Positions 48,463-60,130 of a stretch of DNA of 64,000 nt are shown piece after piece; position 1 is the stretch's first letter; each line of letters opens with the position of its first letter. The DNA lies in assembly GCA_933228675.1 (NCBI GenBank), contig OW121741.1, forward strand, positions 74,644,629 through 74,708,628. The letters run 5' to 3'. The translations under genes were made by a program, and so were the position numbers. This DNA is from Stomorhina lunata (Eukaryota > Arthropoda > Insecta > Diptera > Rhiniidae). The notes under the pieces were generated by a model. The model did not search any database and was not told where the DNA came from. It saw only the letters and a list, made by a program, of their open reading frames with translations.

Positions 48463-49733
48463 CCCAGTAAAACTTTTCATTACCAAATAATGAGTTAAAC
48501 AGTTAAACTATTGAACACGAACTACTTACTAATTCGCTGTTTAAGTCATTACATTAACATGGGGATGTCATTGGAGGCAAGTACTTACCAATTGCAGAAA
48601 ATTAATGACTTGGGTAAGCAATTTGAAAGCAACAACAACAACAACTTTTTTGTTGTTGTTTTATTAAAAACATATATTTTTAAACGAAATACAAAATTTT
48701 TTTTATGATCTCATGGGGGCTCGAACCCAGACCCTCCGACTGCTAGGCAGAGACTCTTCCACTGAGCTACTTCATATGTTGAAAACTTAGCAGCTTATAA
48801 TTAATATAAACAATTTTTATTTTTAGATCCAAAATCATGTGAAAATAACTTTGTTTTTCCCTGCTTTTTTTTGCTTTGTTGTAATTTTTGGAAAAATATT
48901 TTTAAACGATTTTTTGTAATTATTTTAAAACTTTTTTAAAATTATTTTAAAACTTAAATAATTTAAATCTTCTTTTTTGTATAAGTTTTTACATAAGATT
49001 GACTCTTACTTACTTAAATGTTACAACCTGTTAAGGTTAAAGTCCGAGCATATTTTAGAATACCATGGATTTCGATCTTGTGCGAATGTTCTCCAATTTT
49101 ATAGGCCAAGCTTTGAAAAATGTTCCTCTATTTGGTCTTTCTATCGAAGTTTCGGACATCCTCCTCTAACATTAGGTAGTGGGACATTTCAATTCTAATT
49201 TTATCCTCTTCATTGTATTTTTTTTCAAGAGAGGGTTACTAGCCCGTAATCCTAACCCATTTTTATCGATCTTATGGGACAACTCTAGGAACATGTTAAC
49301 TCACAATATTTATGGGTGTTAAACTAGCTCCCCGGGTGATACCATGAGGAGGTGTGTGTCCACAGTTGAGATTAAGAATGACCCAGATAAGTTAAGACCA
49401 ATTAGAATCGTGTCTGGTATTCAACATCCCCTAGATAATCAAAATTGACTCATGATGGTATTTTTTCATTAACGTGAGTTAGTTTTACAAATTTTTTTTA
49501 CAGAAGATAATATTTAAGTTCTTAAAATTCAAAAATCATTTAAAAAGACTCTTTTAATAAAAAAAAATTGTTGCCCTTGGTGGGATTTGAACCGGGGCCA
49601 TTCAGTTTAAATTACCATCTTAATTACAAATAAGTACTTCTGTAATAACTTATTATTTATTCGGATGGTATGTTGTAGTCGTTACAAGGCAACCAGTTAT
49701 CAGAGTACTTGCCATTACCAAAGTTTTGCTGGG
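48463..49733 (+). mobile_element. Element C, copy 2
   Basis: An uninterrupted 1271-bp unit, from CCCAGTAAAACTTTTCATTA to GCCATTACCAAAGTTTTGCT then GGG. It has a CAACAACAACAA/TTGTTGTTG run (48629-48660), two tRNA-like modules on the minus strand (about 48708-48775 and 49569-49610), and a shared GAGGAGGTGTGTGTCCACAG block. It shows the site GGCAACCAGTTATCAGAG uninterrupted where copy 1 carries the hAT-like element. Confidence 0.85.
48708..48775 (-). other. tRNA-Ala(AGC)-like module in C copy 2
   Basis: The same module as at 9929-9997: A-box TAGCTCAGTGGAAGAG, anticodon loop CTAGCAG, B-box GGTTCGAGCCC on the minus strand. The acceptor stem is absent. Confidence 0.55.
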
Positions 49734-50093
49734 TCAATAATAAAATCATTTGTCAATGAATTTTGATAAAATTTTGTACTTGAATAGACTTTCATATGGA
49801 AAAATCGGGGAAAATTTGAATCCGATATTAGCTAAAATCTAGGCCTAAGTCGTTAAAAAGCTGACATTTTTTTTCGAAGTCCAATATCTCATAAAATATA
49901 GGAGATAAACCATAGATGTTGTAATGTTTTTGGTAGATCTTAGCTAGCACATATAAAAATCTTTTATATCGGATCAAAAACGTTAAGGGCATATAGCTCC
50001 CCTCCTGATAAAGCTACAGACTCCAAATTCTAAACTTAAGCTCGAATACTTCTCCTCAATAGCCATGTGAATTTCATGATAATCAAGCTTATT
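49734..50093 (-). repeat. Spacer between inverted C copies, related to 41.28-41.83 kb
   Basis: Read on the minus strand it gives CTATTGAGGAGAAGTATTCG, then AGCTTAAGTTTAGAATTTGG and GAGTCTGTAG, later TTTATGAGATAT and TTCGAAAAAAAATG. These match, in order, the flank of the large array at 41276-41630, with a gap of roughly 70 bases. No gene is present. Confidence 0.75.
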
Positions 50094-51391
50094 CCCAGCA
50101 TAACTTTGGTAATGGCAAGTACTCTGATAACTGGTTACCTTGTAACGACTACAACATACCATCCGAATAAATAATAAGTTATTACAGAAGTACTTATTTG
50201 TAATTAAGATGGTAATTTAAAGTGAATGGCCCCGGTTCAAATCCCACCAAGGGCAACAATTTTTCTTAGCTTTTTTTTTATTAAAAGAGTCTTTTTAAAT
50301 GATTTTTGAATTTTAAGAACTTAAATATTATCTTCTGTAAAAAAATTTGTAAAACTAACTCACGTTAATGAAAAAATACCATCATGAGTCAATTTTGATT
50401 ATGTAGGGGATGTTGAATATCAAACACGATTCTAATTGGTCTTAACTTGGTAAGCCCAACTTATCTGGATCATCCTTCATCTCAACTGTGGACACACACC
50501 TCCTCATGGTATCGCCCGGGGAGCTAGTTTAACACCCATTAGTATTGTGAGTTAACATGTTCCGAGAGTTGTCCCATAAGATCGATAAAAATGGGTTAGG
50601 ATTACGGGCTAGTAACCATCTCTTGAAAAAAATACAATGAAGAGGATAAAATTAGAATTGATATGTCCCACTACCTAATATTAGTGGAGGATGTCCGAAA
50701 CTTCGATAGAAAGACCAAGTAGAGGAACATTTTTCAAAGCTTGGCCTATAAAATTGGAGAACATTCGCACAAGATCAAAATCCATGGAATTCTAAAATAT
50801 GCTCGGACTTTGACCTTAACAGGTTGTAACATTTAAGTAAGTAAGAGTCAATCTTATGTAAAAACTTATACAAAAAAGAAGATTTAAATTGTTTAAGTTT
50901 TAAAATAATTAAAAAAAGTTTTAAAATAATAACAAAAAATCGTATAAAAATATTTTTCCAAAAATTACAACAAATCAAAAAAAAGCAGGAAAAAACAAAG
51001 TTATTTTCACATGATTTTGGATCTAAAAATAAAAATTGTTTATATTAATTATAAGCTGCTAAGTTTTCAACATATGAAGTAGCTCAGTGGAAGAGTCTCT
51101 GCCTAGCAGTCGGAGGGTCTGGGTTCGAGCACCCATGGGATCTTAAAAAAATTTTGTATTTCGTTTAAAAATATATGTTTTTAATAAAACAACATCAAAA
51201 AAGTTGTTGCTGTTGTTGTTGTTACTTTCAAATTGCTTACCCAAGTCATTACTTTTCTGCAATTGGTAAGTACTTGCCTCCAATGACATCCCCATGTTAA
51301 TGTAATGACTTAAACAGCGAATGAGTTAGTAGTTCGTGTTCAATAGTTTAACTGTTTAACTCATTATTTGGTAATGAAAAGTTTTACTGGG
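50094..51391 (-). mobile_element. Element C, copy 3 (inverted)
   Basis: A 1298-bp unit in reverse orientation to copy 2, with CCCAGCATAACTTTGGTAAT at its left and AAAAGTTTTACTGGG at its right. It keeps both tRNA-like modules (now on the plus strand, about 50219-50262 and 51072-51141). The B box of the second is mutated to GGTTCGAGCACCC. With copy 2 it forms a 2.9-kb inverted repeat with a 360-bp spacer. Confidence 0.85.
51072..51141 (+). other. tRNA-Ala(AGC)-like module in C copy 3
   Basis: GTAGCTCAGTGGAAGAG, loop CTAGCAG and GGGTTCGAGCACCC appear on the plus strand. One base change in the T arm relative to the other copies suggests no functional constraint. Confidence 0.55.
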
Positions 51392-52295
51392 TTGTTTAAA
51401 TGTTCTTGAATCATTTCTCAATTTTTTTCAACCCACGATCGAATTTGGATTCTGATCAGAGAACTATAAGTAATTTATTCCTAATAAAGCGGCATTTCTC
51501 ACAACTTTATAAGCGCTGTGATAAATTGGAATTTCCAGACATAGAATAAAAGTATATAGAAGGCCGTCAGCTGATCCATTAAAATTTTGTATTATACTAA
51601 ATCGTACGTACACGAAATTAGAGCTTTTTTGACAAACAGAAAATCGTTTTGCATTAAAATTTGCATATGAAAAATTCAGCGAAATTCTGAATACGAAGAC
51701 GCACTGTTTTGAATAGAACACATAAAATATTTTTTTTTTAATAATTTCAATATAATTTCATGTCGGTACAATTTTTGTTTTTTACAAACTGAAAATTTTT
51801 TATTTTGTTTTCTTCGAAATTCTCTTTTTTATTTTTGCTTAATTTATACTGAACAAGAAGGGATGTAATTTTTGGTATTGAATCGCATAAATGATAAATA
51901 TTAACCCTTTCGTGAAACACAGGGACCAAAATAACAACAAAAATTTTATTTTTTTTTTTATTTTTGATTTCGATAAAATAAAAAATAATTTAATTTTTGG
52001 GGTTATTTTGGTCAAGAAAGGGTTAATATTTATCGTTTGTGATCTTTGTTATTAACTAAATAGTTTTTTAGAAGGCTTAGTAAAAGAAATTTTGTTTAAA
52101 CCACAGCAATAGCTTTGATATTTTTAAAAAGTGAAAGTTTGCATAATTTTGATCTAGGTAACGCAAGGGTTAAACATTTTTAATTCTGGCAAAACTATAT
52201 CTACATATTCCAAATGGTGTTAGGCATAATCAGTAAATATATTTTTGCATAAAATGTAAACAAATATAAAATAATAAACACATTTTTCAATTTTA
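51392..52295. other. AT-rich non-coding stretch
   Basis: No gene is recognised. TTAACCCTTTCGTGAAACAC (51901) and AAGAAAGGGTTAATATTTAT (52015) form an inverted pair resembling the AACCC motif of the 39.6-40.4 kb repeats. Confidence 0.45.
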
Positions 52296-52445
52296 GGGTC
52301 TGGGCGCCTCGTGTTAACTTTGTTCGATTTGGTTCAAATTTTCAGGTTTAATGTTTTTCACCAAATGGCACAATAATCCGAGCGTCACCCTTCGAAATAA
52401 AAAAAAATAATTTTTTCATACAAAAAAAAAACAGCCTAATATACA
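52296..52445 (-). repeat. Transposon-B-related terminal fragment
   Basis: GTTCGATTTGGTTCAAATTT, TCAGGTTTAATGTTTTTCAC and CAAATGGCACAATAATC follow the same order as the B inverted repeat (CCGATTTGGCTCAAATTTTC, GTTTTAGACCAAGTGGCAAA). It ends CAGCCTAATATA, where B ends CACCCTAATATA. It is probably a single decayed end of a sister family. Confidence 0.55.
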
Positions 52446-52918
52446 TATTTAAGCTACATATTTTTATCATTGGGCTTTATATAGGAGCTAGGGTCTTATT
52501 TGGACCGATTTCAATAGCAATCAATTCAATGTGCAAAATAGCATCAAATTGTATTTGAATTGAGACCAAAATGACAAAAAGCCTTTTTGAGCAAATCAAT
52601 CTTGAAGTTTTGCCTTAATTTTTCTAAAAAAAAACTTTTTGAGATTTTTTCACCATATATTTGGCGTATAGAGCCAAAAACAAATCTGTTTTGAAGGATA
52701 AAGACACTGTTTATCTCAAAAATTAGACGAGATCGCCAAAAACAGTGGCATCATTAACTCAAAATGTGTAAAATGGCGGATAGAACACATAAACTCCAGC
52801 ACGAAGATATGTCTTTTTTCTCACCGTTTCTCTAGCATGCAGTTAAAAATCCAAACCTTTGCAACCCGTGCTACTTAAGCTGGCCTTTAAATTAACATTA
52901 ACAGAACTAAATCATTGC

Positions 52919-53330
52919 GATAAAACTGCTTAATGACGAGGTTGAAACTTTCTGCTACATAGGAAGTATAATCTCTAAAAGCGGTGGCAGCAGAGAAGAT
53001 ATCCAAAAAAGATTATGCATAGCAAAGCAAGCTTTTGGTATTCTTAATAAGATCTGGAGATCTCAAAATATCTCGACAATCACCAAACTCAAAGTTTTTA
53101 ACACTAATGTCAAACCCATGATCTTTTATGTCTGTGAGACATGGAATATTTTGATTCGAGAGATAAGTACCACCAGCATTTATCAATCGATGCCTAAAAC
53201 GCATTCTAAGAATTTTCTGGCCCATTAGAATTTCAAATCTAGATTTATGAAGAACCATTACAAACAACTATTCGTACTCGAAAATATGGTTGGCTAGAGC
53301 ATACATACTTAGAAAGCCAGCTACTGATAT
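52919..53330 (+). pseudogene. Non-LTR retrotransposon reverse-transcriptase tail (fragment)
   Basis: Translation from about 52919 gives LLNDEVETFCYIGSIISKSG, then REDIQKRLCIAKQAFGILNK, IWRSQNI and a CETWNI motif (about 53135-53150). A frameshift near 53180 leads to FINRCLKRILRIFWPIRISN, then a TGA where the family usually has tryptophan. ETFxYLGS, IxKRIxxAxxAF, YGCETW and NRCLRRIL are typical of the region just after the polymerase domain in RTE- and related-clade retrotransposons. Only this 3' part of the ORF remains; upstream and downstream are not recognisable. Confidence 0.75.
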
Positions 53331-53599
53331 AAATTAAATTTTTGAAAAATTTCTTAAAAAATTAAATTTTCCTCTGGTTATTTGAGGGTTAATTTCTAAA
53401 AAAAAATATGACAGAAAGAAGATTTTGCAAGTGTATTTTAGCACGCATATTATACATGTACAAGTAGTTATTTGTCGGTTTGAAACTAGAACCATTTTGA
53501 GCCTATGGGTACACAAGGGTTAATTTGTATGAAAATGTGACTAAAGGCTTCTTTGAACGATTTGTTGAATTTTTATTTAAATATAATAAAAACATGTAA

Positions 53600-53970
53600 T
53601 TTTTAGTACCTTTTTTGAAAAAATTGAATATTTTAAAAATTTTACTTTTGACCCTGGTAATAATAGGGTTAATGACATCCGATCCAAAGTTCACATATAT
53701 GTTTCTACCCATCGAAACAATAATAACCATAGTTCTGCTAATATATAACAATTCTCGTGTTTTTTGTTTTTGTAACTATGGTGAAAAATTGGGTTTTTGT
53801 CCAAATCCTTTGACTTAAAGTCGCAGGTACGGCTAAGCCGTCAGAGATATCAATTTAATTCTGCTTTTGTGCTAATCTGCAACTCTGGAATTTTTTTTAC
53901 TTTTTTCGAACTATTTTTCAAACCAAAAAAGGAGTTTTGAAAACGGTATGAAAAAAAAAATATTTTTTAT
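53600..53970. repeat. Dispersed repeat family R, copy 3
   Basis: TTTTGACCCTGGTAATAATA (about 53645), GTCGCAGGTACGGCTAAGCC (about 53820), GATATCAATT and GGAGTTTTGAAAACGGTATG follow the order of the copies at 38.6 and 40.7 kb. Confidence 0.55.
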
Positions 53971-54435
53971 TCGTCCTATGCAAAAGTGACTTAACGTTAG
54001 CCCATTTCAACGAAAATGAATAATTAAATATCTTGAGGTCTCGAAAAGGTAAAACCAGTCAAACTTTTTAAAATTTATTAAAAATAAAAAAATATTGCAT
54101 ATGTTCAGGAGCTTCTTCAAGGACGTAAAATATTTTGGGAAATAATTAGAAATAATTAATAATAATGTCTTATATCTCGTTAGATAGCTCATTTAGTTAT
54201 CTGTAGGATGCTATTGAAAATGTATTTAAAAACATATCCTAAGTAGAAACATTTCGAAGAGATCTAAACAAACCGTCAATTTTCCCATATAACTGGGATG
54301 TCCAAACTTTGGCGTCAAGTCGGCACGCTTTCCTGATCTGAATGAAACTTTGTATTAAGGTTATTGGGATCAAATGTAACAAATTTGGGGGGTACGTCTT
54401 TAGATACAACGACTTTAATTTTTTCTGGGACACTT
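53971..54435. other. Non-coding spacer
   Basis: No gene or repeat is recognised. Confidence 0.45.
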
Positions 54436-54449
54436 TTATATATATATAC

Positions 54450-54484
<35 letters not shown>

Positions 54485-54504
54485 AATATATATATCTAAA
54501 TATA

Positions 54505-54571
<67 letters not shown>

Positions 54572-54592
54572 ATATATTTATTTATATATACT
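54436..54592. repeat. (TA)n microsatellite, interrupted
   Basis: A TA dinucleotide run of about 150 bases with occasional CA or AA interruptions. The tyrosine/isoleucine-only frames here are artefacts. Confidence 0.9.
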
Positions 54593-54654
54593 AGCGTATC
54601 CTGCGGTCGACACAACCGACCGTCATCTAGTTCATTGTGAATACAAAATTTCCC

Positions 54655-54727
54655 GTGCTGTGGCTTAGTTGGTTAGCACATAATATCACATTGAGCCTTA
54701 GATCGATCCCCGGTCTCGGCAACAACA
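54655..54727 (+). other. tRNA-like pseudo-module
   Basis: TGTGGCTTAGTTGGTTAGCA resembles a D arm and A box, and GATCGATCCCCGGTCTCGGC a T arm and 3' half. The central arm does not fold well. It is probably a decayed tRNA-derived sequence. Confidence 0.35.
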
Positions 54728-55302
54728 ATTTCTGTAATTATTAATTTCTATTAAATTTAAGGCCCTATGCTCCACAGGGAGTCAATGATAACAGAATTAA
54801 AATTATTAATTACCACAGCATCTTTCGTCGGCAGTAAGACTACTGCAATAACACGTCGCTTACGAAAAATAAATAGAATTGGCTGTAAAACAAAAAAAAG
54901 TGCGTCTAAATAACAACAAATGGCGCAACTTCACTGTTCTAAAAATATATATACCTTTCTCTTCTCTACCATCGTCTTTCCAAATAAGGTTACCCAATTC
55001 GTATATACTCCATATGCAATTGTATAGGCAGTATACAATCTCTATAAAAAGAAAACTCATACAATCAGAGCTTTAAGTCAAAAATGACAGTGTCGATGTA
55101 GCAAGTTTTTAAAATTGCTCGGGCTAAACGGATATGTGGAGAAATTGATCTCATTGATTTCTATGTCACTCCATACAACAGAGCGTCGAATTGGCCAAAT
55201 TAACAAAACTATAATTCAAAATTGTGTAGCTCTCGAAGAGTTTACTGATTCAAGATATTCCATAATAAACCGTTTTTGTATCTTCAGAAGTGAATGAGAA
55301 GG
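54728..55302. other. Non-coding stretch
   Basis: No gene is recognised. Short open frames on both strands lack codon bias or known motifs. Confidence 0.4.
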
Positions 55303-55590
55303 AAAAAGTGTTAGACTTAGTAGCTCTTATCAAAACATCTTGCGTTATCGGTGTCAAAATGCTCTGTGAAGTAATGAACAGATAAATTTGTAAGCGTTAC
55401 TAACGGACTGACAAAAATGATAGAGAAATCAAACTTTTTAACAAAGAAAAAGTGTTAGACTTAGTAGCTCTTATCAAAACATCTTGCGTTATCGGTGTCA
55501 AAATGCTCTGTGAAGTAATGAACAGATAAATTTGTAAGCGTTACTAACGGACTGACAAAAATGATAGAGAAATCAAACTTTTTAACAAAG
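55303..55590 (+). repeat. 144-bp tandem duplication
   Basis: Two head-to-tail copies (55303-55446 and 55447-55590), each starting AAAAAGTGTTAGACTTAGTA and containing CTTGCGTTATCGGTGTCAAA. I see no difference between them apart from the junction, so the event is very recent or an assembly artefact. Confidence 0.9.
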
Positions 55591-56389
55591 ATCCTAATAT
55601 TTAAAATTTATTATCATTTTACTGCATAATTAACCGCGAGAACCACGAAGTACTTGGAATCTGTAAAAGCTAACAGTTTTAAACTATTCCAGTCGCAATG
55701 CAAGATTTGCCTTTTAATATTTATTCCTGATATTATAGCATTTTCTAAACATTAATCAGTTTTGAATTAACATTTGATTCAGACCGATCATTTAATTCCT
55801 TTTCTTAATAATAATCTGTAATTATTATAAACTTTTTAATCGGTAACATCCTTTTTGGGTATAAGTCATAATGTTCTTATCCAACTCTTTACTACTGTGA
55901 CTTTAAAAAAAATTGGCATTGTAAAATAGCTCTTAATGATCTCATGCCTGCCCTTAACTGCAATATTTTTTAATTTTTTAACACAATATTTATCCCTCAA
56001 TCACTCGAAGATTTTATCCCAATAAACCAACACAAAAAACAAAATTCCATAAAATTTTAACTTCAAATAATTCAAATTTGAAATAAACATCTGCATAGTT
56101 CCATCCGTGTATATCCATTTCTGTGTTTTATCATTTTGAGTGTGTATTGATGAGTAGTTAAGTTTTTTGTTATAAGTGAGTATTGTTGTATTCTCCCACT
56201 AAGTAAGTCTGAGTGGGTAAAAAGACAATGAGAATAACATATTTATTTTCCTATAGTTTTGCAAAATGGATGGAATGAGTATTAGTGGTTATACAATAGA
56301 TAACTTATAGTATGTCGTATGAAGTTTACTTATAGGATAAAATATAAACTAAAAACGACATTCGATTAGTTTAATACCTTTTTTTCAAA
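55591..56389. other. Non-coding stretch
   Basis: AT-rich with no recognised gene or repeat. Confidence 0.45.
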
Positions 56390-57836
56390 ACTTTGTTGTT
56401 TTTGTAGGAGTTTTTTCAAAAATTTGTTGTTTTTGTGAGAAATCTTTCAAAAATTTCTTCTTTTTATAGGAAATTTTTCAAAAATATCTTACTTTATATA
56501 GGAAATTTTTCAAAAATTTCTTATTTTAATACGAGATTTTTCAAAAATTTCTTAATTTTATAGGAAATTTTATTTTTTTTTTATTTTTTTAGGAAATTTT
56601 TAAAAAATTTCTTATTTTAATATAAAATTAAAAAAAAAATATATATATCTTAATTTTACAGGAAGTTTTTCAAAAATTTCTTATCCTCATAGAAAATTTT
56701 TGATTTTGTTTTTTTATTTTTATATGAAATTTTTAAAATTTTTTTTTTATAGGAAATTCAATATTTCTTATTTCTATAGGAAATTATTCAAAAATTTCTT
56801 AATTTTGCCGAAAATTTTATTTTTTTTTTATTTTTATAGGAAGTTTTAAAAAAATTGTCATAGGAACTTTTTAAAAAATTCTTATTTTATAGAAAATTTT
56901 TAAAAAAATTCTTATTTTTATAAAAAAAAAATGGGAAAAATTCTTATTTTTACAGGGAATTTTTAAAAAAATTCTTATTTTTATAAAAAAAATTTCTTAT
57001 CTGATAGAATTTTTTTTTAATTTTAAAGAAAATTTTTCCTTAATTTTTATAGAAAATTTTAAAAAAATTTCTTGTTTTTGAAGGAAATTTTTAATTTTTT
57101 TTTTTTATTTTTATAGGAAATTTTTAATTTCTTTTTTTCAATTTTTTAGGAAATTTTTAATTTTTTTTATTTTTATAGGAAATTTTTAAAAAATTTCTTG
57201 TTTTTAAAAAATTTCTTATTATTATAGGATTTTAAAAACTTTCAATTCTTAAAAAATTTTATTCCGTCCCTTTATTTCACTAATTTTATATTCTTTTGAA
57301 ATTTTTTTCTTTTATTTCTATATTATTCATTTTTATAGTCAATTAAAATATATACACACAAACACTGAAAAATGTTAAAAATTTCTTACTTTTATAAAAA
57401 AAATTTGAAAAATTTCTAATTTTTATAAGGAATTTTTAAAAAATGTCTTATTTTTATAAAAAAAAAATTTCAAAAATTTTTTATTTGATAGATTTTTTTT
57501 TAATTTCAAAGTAAATTTTTCCTTAATTTTTATAGGAAATTTTAAAAATTTTCTGGTTTTTGTAGGAAATTTTTAATTTTCTTTTATTTTTATAGGAAAT
57601 TTTTAAATTTTTTTCAATTTTATGGGGAATTTTTATTTTTTTTTTTTTATAGGAAATTTTTAAAAAAATTTCTTATTATTATAGGATTTTTAAAAACTTT
57701 CAATTCTTAAAAAATTTTACTATTACCCTTATTTCACTTATTTTATATTCTTTTGACAATTTTTTTCCTTTTATTTCTATATTATTCATTTTTATAGTCA
57801 ATTAAAATATATACACACAAACACTGAAAAATGTTA
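56390..57836. repeat. Degenerate 31-bp AT-rich minisatellite with a 460-bp duplication
   Basis: The consensus unit is about TTTATAGGAAATTTTTCAAA followed by AATTTCTTAT, reiterated with many length changes from 56390 to about 57680. A larger duplication is superimposed. Segment 56920-57377 recurs at 57380-57836, recognised by CTTTCAATTCTTAAAAAATT, TCTATATTATTCATTTTTAT and AATATATACACACAAACACT exactly about 460 bases apart. Confidence 0.85.
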
Positions 57837-58655
57837 GAATTTCAACATAGAAATATTATTGCTACGAAATTGTCTTTGCATTTAACACAAGTTATTCGAA
57901 ATACTCATAAATATATAGTTATCTGAGTATTTTGGAACAAGAAACAGTTGTAAACAGATAAATTTATCTTTTTTAACTTATAAGCAAAAGTATCAGTTAC
58001 TGACTTTGTGGGTAGAGTGGATGAGCAAAAACAAAAGCAGACAATATCGGTTACACTCATTCTCTCATTTATAATACAAGTATTGAGTACTACTATGGTG
58101 TATTCGTTTTTGATGAACAATATTGTATACTCTTGCAGGCGTTTAATTTGAAAGGTTTACATTTTATTCACTTTTTTTGTCAAATCTTCCAAAATACTAA
58201 TTTTGTCTTTCACTCCCTCACCACAAATAATAAAAACAATACCAATAATGTTAAAATACTCTAAATAAAATACTCTTTATTTTTGTCTTTGTCTACCACT
58301 ATCTCCCCACAAATGTACTCTTTAATTCTCATTACTCACCAAAAATAATAAAAACAAAAGAAAACATGTTTGCATACAATTTCTTTTGTTTGATTCTTAA
58401 ATTTAATAGTGAATTTCATATGCATGTGAGTTTTCTTTATTGTGTTAGTAAGATTTTTAAATACCAAACCGATTTTTTAAAACTGAACCGATTTTAATAA
58501 AATATAGATTCGTCTGATCTACGGAAAATTATCTTTCAAATGGTATAAAATTTTCCAGAAATGAGTGTATAATTAAAGCGTAAAAGGGGATAATAAATGG
58601 GTGCTTGCGTATTAATATTATAGATATACATATATATACATATATATATATATAT
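57837..58655. other. Non-coding stretch
   Basis: No gene is recognised. A CACTCCCTCACC-type segment near 58209 and an interrupted TA run at 58622-58655 are the only low-complexity features. Confidence 0.45.
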
Positions 58656-60130
58656 AGTACCTGGTAGACCGAGCCTTGCTCGGAGCTTTATGATAAGCAT
58701 TTTGAGGAAAATTTTAAAGTTTTTATATATTTTATATTATAAAGTGCTAAAATAAATTTAGAGGAAAGACATTGTAGAAATATTCAGTTAATTTTGAATT
58801 ATTTGATTTATTTTGTCCGACCAACACATAGTTTGCATAGTTTACAGTTTAACTCATTTTGAATAATTTTGGAAATTATTCATATCAACAGAAACCTCTG
58901 TCGACTCATGCGCAACAACTTTGCTAAAGATTATAGTCTGATCAAATGCACAGTTTACGATTTAGTTCATTTTGAGTAGTTTTCTGTGGCGCCACCTGTC
59001 GGACTTTGCTTATTCCAATTCATAAACCTTCTTCGGCTTATCCGTAACAACTTTGCTGAAGATTATAGCATGATTAAATGTACAGCATACGATTAAATTG
59101 ACTTTGAGTAAATTTCAGTAGCGCCACCTGTCGAAATTTCTTCATACCAACTAAGAAACCTTCGTCGGCTCATGTGCAACAACTTTGCTAAAGATTGTAG
59201 CATGATTAAATGTACAGATTAGGATTAAATTGACTTTGAGTAAGTTTCTGTAGCGCCACCTGTCGGAAATTATTCATACCAACTAAAAAGCCTTCGTCGG
59301 CTCATGCGCTACAACTTTGCTAAAGATCATAGCATGATCAAATGTACAGTTTACGATTTAATTAATTTTTAGTAATTTTCAGTGGCGCCATCTGTCGGAA
59401 ATTAGTCTTATCAACTTTAAAACCTTCGCCGGCTTATCCGCAACATCTTCGCTAAAGAGCATAACACAATCAAATTCACAGTTTACTATTCTATAAAGAA
59501 CATACATACAGACAAACATTCATTTGTTTAAAATAATACTAATTTTTCCCCCTTTTTATTCCCTAATTTCTAAAAGTTCCATATGTATATTTGGTACTTT
59601 TTTGGTGCCAATTGAATTTTTTAAAACGCATTTGACATAATGTATAATGTTCCTATTCATATTACTTTGGAGATGTTAAGTTATCATTTTATCCCTTTTT
59701 TACCCATTTTGGTTCCAAAATCAAAAAAGTACCAAATACGTGTTTCATGCTTTTTTTACATCTATTGATTGCAGTACCAAGCTTCTTTCTATATTCTTTA
59801 GTTTAAAATATAAGAGTGGGTTAAAAAGGTGCCAAAAAAACTATTTTCACCCTTTTTTACCCCCTATCGGACATAGTTTCAAAAAAGTACCAAAAGTCCG
59901 CTTATTTTCAAAGCTGTTTAAAACGTAATTTTAATTTTGTTTCTATAACTATTACTTTAGGAGACATAGTGTTTTCGATTTTTTTCCCCTTCTTTTACCT
60001 TTTAGAGGTAAAAGTTCCAAAAGTCCCTTCTTCTTCGACCTATACATCAAAAAAGTTACCCACTGTCCAAATTTTATCAAAATCGTTAGAGCCGTTTTCG
60101 AGATAGCCATTCTATATATATATATATATA

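Noticed and set aside
51464..51929. Minus-strand ORFs of 85 and 60 codons
   Set aside because: No motif, codon bias or neighbour supports them in AT-rich sequence.
54364..54594. Tyrosine/isoleucine repeat ORF
   Set aside because: It is a translation of the (TA)n tract.
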